64,000 nt of DNA from Xenia sp. Carnegie-2017 (Eukaryota; Cnidaria; Anthozoa; Malacalcyonacea; Xeniidae). Numbering within the stretch: position 1 is the stretch's first letter; each line of letters begins with the position of its first letter. Positions 23,941-35,491 of this stretch are shown here, one piece after another. The translations under genes and the position numbers were made by a program. Where the stretch lies: contig NW_025813515.1 of NCBI RefSeq assembly GCF_021976095.1, positions 1 to 64,000 of the forward strand, in the 5' to 3' direction. Below the pieces are notes generated by a model. The model saw nothing but the letters and a program-made list of their open reading frames with translations, was not told where the DNA came from and made no database searches.

Positions 23941-26766
23941 AAAACGGGATTCTTTGGTTTTCAAAATTTATCTTTTCTTTACAAGAATTCTTCTCATAAA
24001 AACTAGAACGTCCAAGGATACTTCAAACGTTCAAACAACTTCTGCCTTTTGAACTATAACTTAAAAAACTCTAAGCATGTTTATACGTTTTTATTTATTA
24101 CCTTTTACAACGTAACTTTCATAACTCTCGTGATGAACGAGAGCCTCCTTATACAATATGACTCTTTCATCATGAACGAACGCATCCATGGGCTTCACGG
24201 AAAAGGGATTATGTACTTTGTTATAATCGTTTCTACAAAGATAACATTTATTAGGCTAAGAAATTTGAAAATAAAAATATATTTGAGTTATTAGCAAATG
24301 ACAAGTCGAGAATTCATTGATCATACTCATTCCAATTGGTCTGGAACAACCATGACATTTATAATTTTGACCATCCAACCCTTTATCAAGGGCTATATTG
24401 TTAATTAACGACAGTAACTTCATACGTCGTTCTTGCTGAACACCTTCAGGTGAAGTAGGATCATCAATAATCTGTTATATACAAAACATAATTTATCCAT
24501 AGAATCATAGCAAAGTTACGATGGACAGATGAGAGTTATTAACGCTATAAAACTTAAATTCAATATATCGTATAAAGTACCTCAAATCCCGACGATTTCT
24601 CGTATCGAAAGGATTCTAAAGTAAAGATGAAAATTAAGATGAGAAATTTCCAAGAATTGAAACTAGAGAATTTTTCAACAAAAAAATGTTGAAAATACCT
24701 GTACACTACCATAAGATTCTTCAATGTCTATACTCTAAAATAATAATCATTAAAACGACAATTTCAAAAAGCATAAAAACTAAGTATTTGTAACATTGGT
24801 GAAAGATACAGGATGAACATGAAACCTTCTCAGAAGACGATGGAACGAGACCATAACCATTTGATGTGAACTTCTTTCAAACAACGTTTGCGTAATCCGT
24901 TAGCATACCATGAAAACTAACTTCTGGTTTAGGCGACGCTTTACTAGCAACCTCCTCAACGTCTTCAGGACAATTAACGTATACTGAACTGGTGTCACAA
25001 GGCTCAATGACGATGACCAACCACTAGCCATACCTAACATGTTACCACCAGAGATCTTTCTGGGTAGATCAAGGTTTTAGGAACTTCAGACAAGGGTTGT
25101 GTTGAGCTGAGAACTAAAAAGAACAAATATGGATAGATGATGAAGTGGAGAACAAGAATAGAGGTTATAGAAGACACACTACGTATGCTCATTGGTGTTT
25201 CACAAGAGTATACATTACAGGATAACTATGGATCCAAGTAGTCTAAACAACTAGGTACATTTAAGCAATCCATCTTTCCCATCGTAAACACAAGTGTCAA
25301 AAAAACGTGATCAAATTACAAAATTCGTGCAATCAAATAGTCGGACATGGTATTGTATTTGTAGAAGAGAGCCAATAAAATAAAAAGATTCTCTTGGGGC
25401 ATTTGTAAATATTAGTTTAGAAATACAGATCGACTAATTATAAAGGCAGAAGATGTAGGAGTGAATAAAAACCATTTCCCGTCAAATCAAAGGAAAGCTT
25501 GATATGACATGCAATATGCAAGTATAAAGTTGTAGAGAAAAATAAAAACATTTTAACGTTGTCACGGATATTACGAGTGCCGTAACAAAGTGTTGACGAG
25601 TTTCACATGCATTTGTCAAAACAAGCTTAAGTAGACAAAGAGCATGCCAAAAATATATGATGGAAAACTTGCTCAGCGCATCTACAAGCACCAATTTCAG
25701 AGCTCGCTCTGTCACAAATTAATTGAGAATCTGAGCATGCGTTGTCAACTCCACAAACTCTCCAAGCTCATGGTAACGACCAACTGGATGTACTAGTACC
25801 GATTTTGGAGTAATTAGCTCGCTCAGTCACACGTTTTAAGACAAATCATCTGCGCATGCGCAGTCTCATTGAGCATGCGCAGTCAACTTGACCAGCTACC
25901 TAAGGTCATGGTCATGGCAACGACCAACTGCATCTACTAGCACCAATTTTGAAGTAAATAGCATGCTTAGTAACAATTTAATAGAGAAATCGTCTGCGCA
26001 GTCCACTCGAGTAATTGTTCATAGTCATGACAACGACCAACTATATGTACTTGCACTACATTTGTGTCAATTAACTCACTTAGTCGCAAATTATCAAAGA
26101 AATCATCTGGGCATGCGCAGTAACGATAACAATCATCCCACAACTTTCGTACGCCTTTAAATTTTGGTATATATATATAAAGCTAAAACTTCATATAGTA
26201 GATATCAACTAGCAGTGGAAGCTGGGTGCGATATAGTATGCAGTGGCTTAGGGCCCACACTTCGGTGGCGACCGCACTCTCCCTGCGTACCCTGAGCAAA
26301 GCCTATCGCAGGTGATCTCAGGGTCTGATGGGCGGAAGTTTGCTATTGGCATCTCCCAAGTAGGATAGCGGAGGGGCCGAAATCTCCTACCGAAACGTTA
26401 ACATGCGGCGTTCTAGTGCCTTGCGCTTAAGAAGGTATCGGGAAGCATGGACCGAAAACGGGTTTTTGCTTTCGAATTTTATCTTTTGTTTTCTTCTCAT
26501 AAAACAAACCAAGCAATGTTTCAATTAACTTTATGACCCTGTCTTCTTCTGACACTTATAAATAAAGACAACCTTAAACATGTTTTATACCAATTTTATC
26601 GGTTTATATCTTTCTGATTTAACTCTCCCATTTACTGTTTCTCACGTATTACGAGCAAACCATACATATGTTTCATGGAAAACAAACAAGGATTATGTGG
26701 TTCCCTTTAGTTAACATGCGACGCTCTAGTGCTCAACTATCTCGGGCTATCGGGAGGCATGGACCG
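23941..26766 (+). repeat. Array unit 4
   Basis: Fourth forward unit, 2.83 kb, nearly identical to unit 5. NRF-1-like pair at about 25850-25885, TATA box at about 26168, structured segment 26200-26465. Confidence 0.9.
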
Positions 26767-28596
26767 AAAACGGGATTCTTTGGTTTTCAAAATTTATCTT
26801 TTCTTTACAAGAATTCTTCTCATAAAAACTAGAACGTCCAAGGATACTTCAAACGTTCAAACAACTTCTGCCTTTTGAACTATAACTTAAAAAACTCTAA
26901 GCATGTTTATACGTTTTTATTTATTACCTTTACAACGTAACTTTCATAACTCTCGTGATGAACGAGAGCCTCCTTATACAATATGACTCTTTCATCATGA
27001 ACGAACGCATCCATGGGCTTCACGGAAAAGGGATTATGTACTTTGTTATAATCGTTTCTACAAAGATAACATTTATTAGGCTAAGAAATTTGAAAATAAA
27101 AATATATTTGAGTTATTAGCAAATGACAAGTCGAGAATTCATTGATCATACTCATTCCAATTGGTCTGGAACAACCATGACATTTATAATTTTGACCATC
27201 CAACCCTTTATCAAGGGCTATATTGTTAATTAACGACAGTAACTTCATACGTCGTTCTTGCTGAACACCTTCAGGTGAAGTAGGATCATCAATAATCTGT
27301 TATATACAAAACATAATTTATCCATAGAATCATAGCAAAGTTACGATGGACAGATGAGAGTTATTAACGCTATAAAACTTAAATTCAATATATCGTATAA
27401 AGTACCTCAAATCCCGACGATTTCTCGTATCGAAAGGATTCTAAAGTAAAGATGAAAATTAAGATGAGAAATTTCCAAGAATTGAAACTAGAGAATTTTT
27501 CAACAAAAAAATGTTGAAAATACCTGTACACTACCATAAGATTCTTCAATGTCTATACTCTAAAATAATAATCATTAAAACGACAATTTCAAAAAGCATA
27601 AAAAAACTAAGTATTTGTAACATTGGTGAAAGATACAGGATGAACATGAAACCTTCTCAGAAGACGATGGAACGAGACCATAACCATTTGATGTGAACTT
27701 CTTTCAAACAACGTTTGCGTAATCCGTTAGCATACCATGAAAACTAACTTCTGGTTTAGGCGACGCTTTACTAGCAACCTCCTCAACGTCTTCAGGACAA
27801 TTAACGTATACTGAACTGGTGTCACAAGGCTCAATGACGATGACCAACCACTAGCCATACCTAACATGTTACCACCAGAGATCTTTCTTTGGTAGATCAA
27901 GGTTTTAGGAACTTCAGACAAGGGTTGTGTTGAGCTGAGAACTAAAAAAGAACAAATATGGATAGATGATGAAGTGGAGAACAAGAATAGAGGTTATAGA
28001 AGACACACTACGTATGCTCATTGGTGTTTCACAAGAGTATACATTACAGGATAACTATGGATCCAAGTAGTCTAAACAACTAGGTACATTTAAGCAATCC
28101 ATCTTTCCCATCGTAAACACAAGTGTCAAAAAAACGTGATCAAATTACAAAATTCGTGCAATCAAATAGTCGGACATGGTATTGTATTTGTAGAAGAGAG
28201 CCAATAAAATAAAAAGATTCTCTTGGGGCATTTGTAAATATTAGTTTAGAAATACAGATCGACTAATTATAAAGGCAGAAGATGTAGGAGTGAATAAAAA
28301 CCATTTCCCGTCAAATCAAAGGAAAGCTTGATATGACATGCAATATGCAGGTATAAAGTTGTAGAGAAAAATAAAAACATTTTAACGTTGTCACGGATAT
28401 TACGAGTGCCGTAACAAAGTGTTGACGAGTTTCACATGCATTTGTCAAAACAAGCTTAAGTAGACAAAGAGCATGCCAAAATATATGATGGAAAACTTGC
28501 TCAGCGCATCTACAAGCACCAATTTCAGAGCTCGCTCTGTCACAAATTAATTGAGAATCTGAGCATGCGTTGTCAACTCCACAAACTCTCCAAGCT

Positions 28597-28978
28597 CATG
28601 GTAACGACCAACTGGATGTACTAGTACCGATTTTGGAGTAATTAGCTCGCTCAGTCACACGTTTTAAGACAAATCATCTGCGCATGCGCAGTCTCATTGA
28701 GCATGCGCAGTCAACTTGACCAGCTACCTAAGGTCATGGTCATGGCAACGACCAACTGCATCTACTAGCACCAATTTTGAAGTAAATAGCATGCTTAGTA
28801 ACAATTTAATAGAGAAATCGTCTGCGCAGTCCACTCGAGTAATTGTTCATAGTCATGACAACGACCAACTATATGTACTTGCACTACATTTGTGTCAATT
28901 AACTCACTTAGTCGCAAATTATCAAAGAAATCATCTGGGCATGCGCAGTAACGATAACAATCATCCCACAACTTTCGT
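28597..28978 (+). promoter_or_regulatory. Sub-repeat block with NRF-1-like palindromes (reference unit)
   Basis: Three related sub-repeats start with catgg/catga-aacgaccaact at about 28600, 28741 and 28855. They carry GC-palindromes CTGCGCATGCGCAG (28678-28691), GAGCATGCGCAGTC (28699-28712) and GGGCATGCGCAG (about 28937-28948). TGCGCATGCGCA is the known NRF-1 binding consensus in animals. The block lies directly upstream of a TATA box in every unit, so it is best read as an upstream activating region. That it binds NRF-1 is inference. Confidence 0.6.
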
Positions 28979-28995
28979 ACGCCTTTAAATTTTGG

Positions 28996-29009
28996 TATAT
29001 ATATATAAA
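28996..29009 (+). promoter_or_regulatory. TATA box of the array unit
   Basis: tatatatatataaa followed by gctaaaac. The same box occurs in all seven forward units at the same distance from the sub-repeats (next to gtacgcctttaaatttt at 17727, 20521, 23316, 26149, 28977, 31699 and 34791) and in the inverted unit near 14825. Predicted start of transcription is about 25-30 bases downstream, near atagtagatatcaac. Confidence 0.6.
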
Positions 29010-29029
29010 GCTAAAACTTCATATAGTAG

Positions 29030-29297
29030 ATATCAACTAGCAGTGGAAGCTGGGTGCGATATAGTATGCAGTGGCTTAGGGCCCACACTTCGGTGGCGAC
29101 CGCACTCTCCCTGCGTACCCTGAGCAAAGCCTATCGCAGGTGATCTCAGGGTCTGATGGGCGGAAGTTTGCTATTGGCATCTCCCAAGCAGGATAGCGTG
29201 GAGGGGCCGAAATCTCCTACCGAAACGTTAACATGCGGCGTTCTAGTGCCTTGCGCTTAAGAAGGTATCGGGAAGCATGGACCGAAAACGGGTTTTT
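29030..29297 (+). ncRNA. Candidate structured RNA in each array unit (reference copy)
   Basis: A GC-richer segment within AT-rich sequence, placed just after the TATA box. Visible stems: CCAC/GTGG closing acttcg (29083-29096), CCCTGAG/CTCAGGG (29118-29151), GCTAT/ATAGC (29170-29197) and GGAG/CTCC (29200-29217). It ends gaccgaaaacgggttttt, a T-run such as a Pol III or snRNA-type terminator. I compared it by eye with 5S, U1-U6, U3, 7SK, SRP, RNase P and RNase MRP RNAs and saw no match. Copies lie at about 17775-18045, 20575-20830, 23370-23637, 26200-26465, 31750-32020, 34840-35115, and inverted at about 14540-14805. Transcription is inferred, not shown. Confidence 0.4.
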
Positions 29298-29880
29298 GCT
29301 TTCGAATTTTATCTTTTGTTTTCTTCTCATAAAACAAACCAAGCAATGTTTCAATTAACTTCTTATGACCCTGTCTTCTTCTGACACTTATAAATAAAGA
29401 CAACCTTAAACATGTTTTATACCAATTTTATCGGTTTATATCTTTCTGATTTAACTCTCCCATTTACTGTTTCTCACGTATTACGAGCAAACCATACATA
29501 TGTTTCATGGAAAACAAACAAGGATTATGTGGTTCCCTTTAGTTAACATGCGACGCTCTAGTGCTCAACTATCTCGGGCTATCGGGAGGCATGGACCGAA
29601 AACGGGATTCTTTGGTTTTCAAAATTTATCTTTTCTTTACAAGAATTCTTCTCATAAAAAAACTAGAACGTCCAAGGATACTTCAAACGTTCAAACAACT
29701 TCTGCCTTTTGAACTATAACTTAAAAAACTCTAAGCATGTTTATACGTTTTTATTTATTACCTTTACAACGTAACTTTCTCATAACTCTCTCGTGATGAA
29801 CGAGAGCCTCCTTATACAATATGACTCTTTATCATGAACGAACGCATCCATGGGCTTCACGGAAAAGGGATTATGTACTT
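29227..29880 (+). repeat. Two ~315-330 bp sub-repeats within the unit
   Basis: Both begin GTTAACATGCGRCGYTCTAG and continue to GGGARGCATGGACCGAAAACGG (29227 and 29542). Downstream they share diverged words such as cttctcataaaa, aacttct and a tail of type catggnnttcayggaaaa before an AAGGATTATGTG-like word. They are an old internal tandem duplication present in every unit, so it predates amplification of the 2.8 kb unit. The second copy runs across the boundary I chose between units 5 and 6. Confidence 0.7.
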
Positions 29881-32308
29881 TGTTATAATCGTTTCTACAA
29901 AGATAACATTTATTAGGCTAAGAAATTTGAAAATAAAAATATATTTGAGTTATTAGCAAATGACAAGTCGAGAATTCATTGATCATACTCATTCCAATTG
30001 GTCTGGAACAACCATGACATTTATAATTTTGACTATCCAACCCTTTATCAAGGGCTATATTGTTAATCAACGACAGTAACTTCATACGTCGTTCTTGCTG
30101 AACACCTTCAGGTGAAGTAGGATCATCAATAATCTGTTATATACAAAAACATAATTTATCCATAGAATCATAGCAAAGTTACGATGGACAGATGAGAGTT
30201 ATTAACGCTATAAAACTTAAATTCAATATATCGTATAAAGTACCTCAAATCCCGACGATTTCTCGTATCGAAAGGATTCTAAAGTAAAGATGAAAATTAA
30301 GATGAGAAATTTCCAAGAATTGAAACTATAGAATTTTTCCACAAAAAAATGTTGAAAATACCTGTACACTACCATAAGATTCTTCAATGTCTATACTCTA
30401 AAATAATAATCATTAAAACGACCATTTCAAAAAGCATAAAAAAACTAAGTATTTGTAACATTGTGAAAGATACAGGATGAACATGAAACCTTCTAAGAAG
30501 ACGATGGAACGAGACCATAACCATTTGATGTGAGCTTCTTTCAAACAACATTTGCGTAATCCGTTAGCATACCATGAAAACTAACTTCTGGTTTAGGCGA
30601 CGCATTACTAGCAACCTCCTCAACATCTTCAGGACAATTAACGTATACTTGAACTGGATGACCAACCACTAGCCATCTAAATGTTACCACGAAGATTGAA
30701 TCTGAGCAATTGATAGATAGATGATGAAGTGAGAACAAGAATAGAGGTTATAGAAGAACACTACACTCATTGGTGTTTGAGACATTACAGGATCTGGCAC
30801 TAAACAACTATACATTTAAGCAATCCATCTTTCCCATCGTAAACACAAGTGTCAAAAACGTGATCAAATTACAAAATTCGTGCAATCAAATAGTCGGACA
30901 TGGTATTGTATTTGTAGAAGAGAGCCAATAAAATAAAAAGATTCTCTTGGGGCATTTGTAAATATTAGTTTAGAAATACAGATCGACTAATTATAAAGGC
31001 AGAAGATGTAGGAGGAATAAAACCATTTCCCGTCAAATCAAAGGAAAGCTTTAATATGACATGCAATATGCAAGTATAAAGTTGTAGAGAAAAATAAAAA
31101 ACATTTTTAACGTTGTCACGGATATTACGAGTGCCGTAACAAAGTGTTGACGAGTTTCACATGCATTTGTCAAACAAGCTTAAGTAGACAAAGAGCATGC
31201 AGAAAATACATGATGGAAAACTTGCTCAGCGCATCTACAAGCACCATTTCAGAGCCTGCTCTGTCACAAATTAATTGAGAATCTGAGCATGCGTTGTCAA
31301 CTCCACAAACTCCAAGCTCATGGTAACGACCAACTGGATGTACTAGTACCGATTTTGGAGTAATTAGCTCGCTCAGTCACACGTTTTAAGACAAATCATC
31401 TGCGCATGCGCAGTCTCATTGAGCATGCGCAGTCAACTTGACCAGCTACCTAAGGTCATGGTCATGGCAACGACCAACTGCATCTACTAGCACCAATTTT
31501 GAAGTAAATAGCATGCTTAGTAACAATTTAATAGAGAAATCGTCTGCGCAGTCCACTCGAGTAATTGTTCATAGTCATGACAACGACCAACTATATGTAC
31601 TTGCACTACATTTGTGTCAATTAACTCACTTAGTCGCAAATTATCAAAGAAATCATCTGGGCATGCGTAGTAACGATAACAATCATCCCACAACTTTCGT
31701 ACGCCTTTAAATTTTGGTATATATATATAAAGCTAAAGTTCATATAGTAGATATCAACTAGCAGTGGAAGCTGGGTGCGATATAGTATGCAGTGGCTTAG
31801 GGGCCCACACTTCGGTGGCGACCGCACTCTCCCTGCGTACCCTGAGCAAAGCCTATCGCAGGTGAACTCAGGGTCTGATGGGCGGAAGCTTTGCATTGGC
31901 ATCTCCCGCAGGATAGCGTGGAGGGGCCGAAATCTCCTACCGAAACGTTAACATGCGGCGTTCTAGTGCCTTGCGCTTAAGAAGGTATCGGGAAGCATGG
32001 ACCGAAAAACGGTTTTGCTTCGAATTTTATCTTTTGTTTTCTCTCATAAAACAAACCAAGCAATGTTTCAATTAACTTCTTATGACCTCTGTCTTTCTGA
32101 CACTTATAAATAAAGACAACCTTAAACATGTTTTATACCAATTTTATCGGTTTATATCTTTCTGATTTAACTCTCCCATTTACTGTTTCTCACGTATTAC
32201 AGAGCAAACCATCCATATGCTTCATGGCAAACAAACAAGATTATGTGGTTCCTTAGTTAACATGCACGCTCTAGTGCTCAACTATCACGGGTATCGGAGG
32301 CATGGACC
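29599..32308 (+). repeat. Array unit 6
   Basis: Sixth forward unit, 2.71 kb. It is shorter because of a cluster of deletions at 30640-30810 within and beside the minus-strand exon copy. The right half drifts toward the edge variant (ccatccatatgcttcatggc). Confidence 0.9.
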
Positions 32309-32704
32309 GAAACGGGATTCTTGTTTTTTCAAAATTTGTCTTTTTCTTTACAAGAATTCTTCTCATAAAAAAACTAGAACGTCCAAGGATACTTCAAAGG
32401 TTCAAACAACTTCTGCCTTTTTGAATTATAATGTAAACAAACTCTAAGCATGTTTATACGTTTTTTAATTGTTACCTTTTACAATATAACTTTCTCATAA
32501 CTCTCTCGTGATGAACGCGAGCCTCCTTATACAATATGACTCTTTCATCATGAACGAAAGCATCCATGGGCTTCATGGAAAAAATGGATTATGTGCTTTG
32601 TTATAATAGTTTCTACAAAGATAAGATTTAATAAGCTAAGATATTTGAAAATAAATATATTTGAGTTATTATGGAAATAACAAGTCGTGAATTGATTGAT
32701 CATA

Positions 32705-33489
32705 CCCATTTCAATTGGTCTGGAACAACCATTACATTTCTGGCTGGTCATCTAACCCTTTTTCCCGGAATATATTGTTAATTAACGACATTAACTTCAT
32801 ACGTCGTTCTTGATGAACATCTTCATGTGAAGTAGGATCACCAATAATCTATTAAGTATAAAAACATAATTTATCCATAGAATTATAGCAAAGTTACGAT
32901 GGACAGATAAGAGTTATTAAAGCTATAAAACTTAAATTCAATATATCGTATAAAAAGTACCACAACCCGGCATTTCTCGTATCGAAGGATTCTAAACTAA
33001 AGATGAAAATTAAGATGAGAATTTTGAAGAATTGAAACTAGAGAGTTTTCAACAAAAAAATGTTAAAAATACCTATACTACCACTAGATTCTTCAATGTC
33101 TATGCTCTAAAATAATAGTCATTAAAACGACAATTTCAAAAAACATAAAAAAACTAAGCATTTGTAACATTGGTGAAAGATACAGGATGAACATGAAACC
33201 TTCTCTGAAGACGATGGAACGAGACCATAAATATTTGATGTGAACTTCTTGCTAACAACGTTCGCGTAATCCATTAGCATACCATGAAAACTAACTTCTG
33301 GTTTGGGCGACGCTTTACTAGCAACCTCCTCAACGTCTTCTGGACAACTAACGTCAACTGAACTGGTGTCACAAGGCTCAAATGACGATGACCAACCACT
33401 AGCCATACCTAACATGTTACCACCAGAGATCTTTCTTGGGTAGATCAAGGTTTTAGGAACTTCAAACAAGGGTTGTGTTGAGCTGAGAC
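32705..33489 (-). pseudogene. Exons of a Rubicon-homology-like gene, edge copy
   Basis: Minus-strand exons: 33200-33489 (EVPKTLIYPRKISGGNMLG, then CPEDVEEVASKASPKPEVSF, ending SSSEK before GTTTCA), a short one at about 33073-33106 (SIDIEES), one at about 32961-32993 (in interior units SFRYEKSSGFE), and about 32705-32848. In interior units the last reads IIDDPTSPEGVQQERRMKLL then NIALDKGLDGQNYKCHGCSR PIGM. The word LDxQNxxCxGC is typical of the zinc-binding Rubicon-homology domain of Rubicon/PLEKHM1 autophagy and endosome proteins. The rest of that domain (the GKYFC..CH part) is not seen here, so all copies look partial. Interior copies lie at about 15940-16720, 18740-19515, 21510-22290, 24330-25115, 27165-27945 and 29990-30740. 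Family call is moderate. Confidence 0.45.
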
Positions 33490-34199
33490 CTAAAATAGAA
33501 CAAATATGGATATATGATGAAGTGGAGAAAAGGAATAGAGGTTATAGAAGACACAATACGTATGGTCATTGGTGTTTCACAGGGGTATACATTACAGGAT
33601 AACAATGGGTCCAATTAGTCTAAGCAACTAGGTACATTTAAGCAATCCATCTTTCCGGTGGTAAACACACGTGTCAAAAAACGTGATCAAATTAAAAATT
33701 CGTGCAATCAAATGGTCGGACATAGTATTATTTTTCGTAGAAGAGGCCAATAAAATAAAAAGATTCTCTTCGGGCATTTGTAAATATTATTTTAGAAATA
33801 CAGATCGAATAATTATAAAAGGCAGAAGGTGTAAGAGTGAATAAAACCATTTTCCGTCAAATCAAGGGAAAGCTTGAATATGACATGCAATATACAGGCA
33901 TTAAGTTATAGAAAAATAAAAAAACATTTTTAACGTTGTCACGGATATTACGAGTGCCGTAACAAAGTGTTGATGAGTTTCATGCATTTGTCAAAACTAG
34001 CTTAAGAGACAAAAGCGTTACAAGCACCAATTTCAGAGCTCGCTCTATCACAAATTAATTGAGAATCTGAGTATGTGTTGTTAACACCACAAACTCTCCA
34101 AGCTCATGGTAACGACCAATTGGATGTACTAGTACCGATTTTGGAGTAATTAGCTCGCTCAGTCACAAGTTTTAACACAAATCATCTGCGCATGCGCAG

Positions 34200-34640
34200 T
34201 CTGCTTAAGCATGCGCAATCAACTTGACCAGATACCCAAGTTCATGGTCATGGCAAAGACCAACTGCATCTACTAGCACCAATTTTAAAGTAAATAGCAT
34301 GCTTAGTAACAATTTAATAGAGAAATCATCTGCGCATGCGCAGTCTGCTTGAGCATGCGCAGTCAACTTGACCAGATACTCAAGTTCATGGCCATGGCAA
34401 CAACAACCTGCATCTACTAGCACCAATTTTGAAGTAAATAGCATGCTTAGTAACAATTTAATAAAGAAATCATCTGCGCATGCGCAGTCTGCTTGAGCAT
34501 GCGCAGTCAACTTGACCAGATACCCAAGTTCATGGTCGTGGCAAAGACCAACTGCATCTACTAGCACCAATTTTGAAGTAAATAGCATGCTTAGTAACAA
34601 TTTAATAGAGAAAACATCTGCGCATGCGCTCGAGCATGCG
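34200..34640 (+). repeat. Expanded NRF-1-like sub-repeats in the edge unit
   Basis: Three near-identical copies of about 135 bp, each with catctgcgcatgcgcagtct, gagcatgcgcagtcaacttg and ccaactgcatctactagc. They begin at about 34200, 34335 and 34475 and are followed by a shorter fourth. Interior units have only one such copy plus two diverged ones. This accounts for much of the extra length of unit 7. Confidence 0.85.
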
Positions 34641-35120
34641 CAGTCCACTCGAGTAGTTGTTCATAGTCATGACAACCACCAACTATACGTGTTTGCACTA
34701 CATTTGTGTCAATTAACTCACTTAGTCGCAAATTATCAAAGAAATCATCTGCGCATGCGAAGTAACGATAACAATCATCCCACAACTTTCGTACGCCTTT
34801 AAATTTTGGTATATATATATAAAGCTACAACTTCATATAGTAGATGTCAACTAACAGTGGAAGCTGGGTGCAATATAGTATGCAGTGGCTTAGGGGCCCA
34901 CACTTCGGTGGCGACCGCACTCTCCCTGCGTACCCTGAGCAAAGCCTATCGCCGGTGATCTCAGGGTCTGATGGGCGGAAGCTTGCTATTGACATCTCCC
35001 AAGTAGGATAGCGTGGAGGGGCCGAAATCTCCTACCGAAACGTTAACATGCGGCGTTCTAGTGCCTTGAGCTTAAGGAGGTATCGGGAAGCATGGACCGA
35101 AAACGGGGTTTTTTTGGCAA

Positions 35121-35242
35121 TGTTTTATATACGCTTAAGTACGTAATAAATTGGACGGCTGTCTCTTAGCTTTGCGATCAAAAGAATTCCTTTGAATCTG
35201 AAAAGTGTGCTGTTTAATCACAAATTTACTCGAGAAGAGAAG
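35121..35242 (+). repeat. Inverted duplicate, left arm
   Basis: 122 bp that is nearly the exact reverse complement of 35943-36064 (shared words tgttttatatacgctta, gctttgcgatcaaaagaatt, ctcgagaagagaag). It replaces the usual sequence after the structured segment in array unit 7, so it was copied into the array from the flank. Confidence 0.9.
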
Positions 35243-35491
35243 AGATGTTTCAATTAACTTCTTCTGACACTGGGCCTTTTCCTGACACTTATAATTTAAG
35301 ACAACCTTAAACATGTTTTGAACAATTTTTATTGGTATATATCTTTCTGATTTAACTCTCTCATTTACTGTTTCTCATATTTCACGATCAAACCATCCAT
35401 GTGCTTAATGGCCGACAAGATTATCTCGTTCCCTTAATTAACATGAGACGCTGTAGTGCTCAACTGCCTCGGGGTATCGTGGGGCATGAAC

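Larger units (their letters stand above)
26767..29598 (+). repeat. Array unit 5 (reference unit)
   Basis: Fifth forward unit, 2.83 kb. I use it as reference because it has few obvious deletions: minus-strand exon copies at about 27165-27945, sub-repeats 28597-28978, TATA box 28996-29009, structured segment 29030-29297, and the two long sub-repeats at 29227 and 29542 (the second continues into unit 6). Confidence 0.9.
32309..35491 (+). repeat. Array unit 7, diverged edge unit
   Basis: 3.18 kb. It is clearly more diverged than units 1-6. The NRF-1-like sub-repeat block is expanded (34200-34640), and the stretch after the structured segment is replaced by an inverted duplicate of 35943-36064. 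Its minus-strand exon copies read best of all units, which suggests it is closest to the parental locus. Confidence 0.85.

Noticed and set aside
29100-29220. Hammerhead-like words (tctgatgggcgg, ccgaaatctcc) in the structured segment
   Set aside because: The core CTGATGA and GAAA are not both present in the needed spacing, so no ribozyme is claimed.
29030-29297. 5S rRNA, U-snRNA, SRP, 7SK, RNase P or MRP identity for the candidate RNA
   Set aside because: Compared from memory with the conserved cores of these families; none fits.
20266-34802. Repeated 60-96 residue open frames in the array (for example those reading TSYLRSWSWQRPTASTSTNF)
   Set aside because: They run through the NRF-1-like sub-repeats, differ only as the repeat differs, and have no splice or codon support; they are by-products of the repeat.
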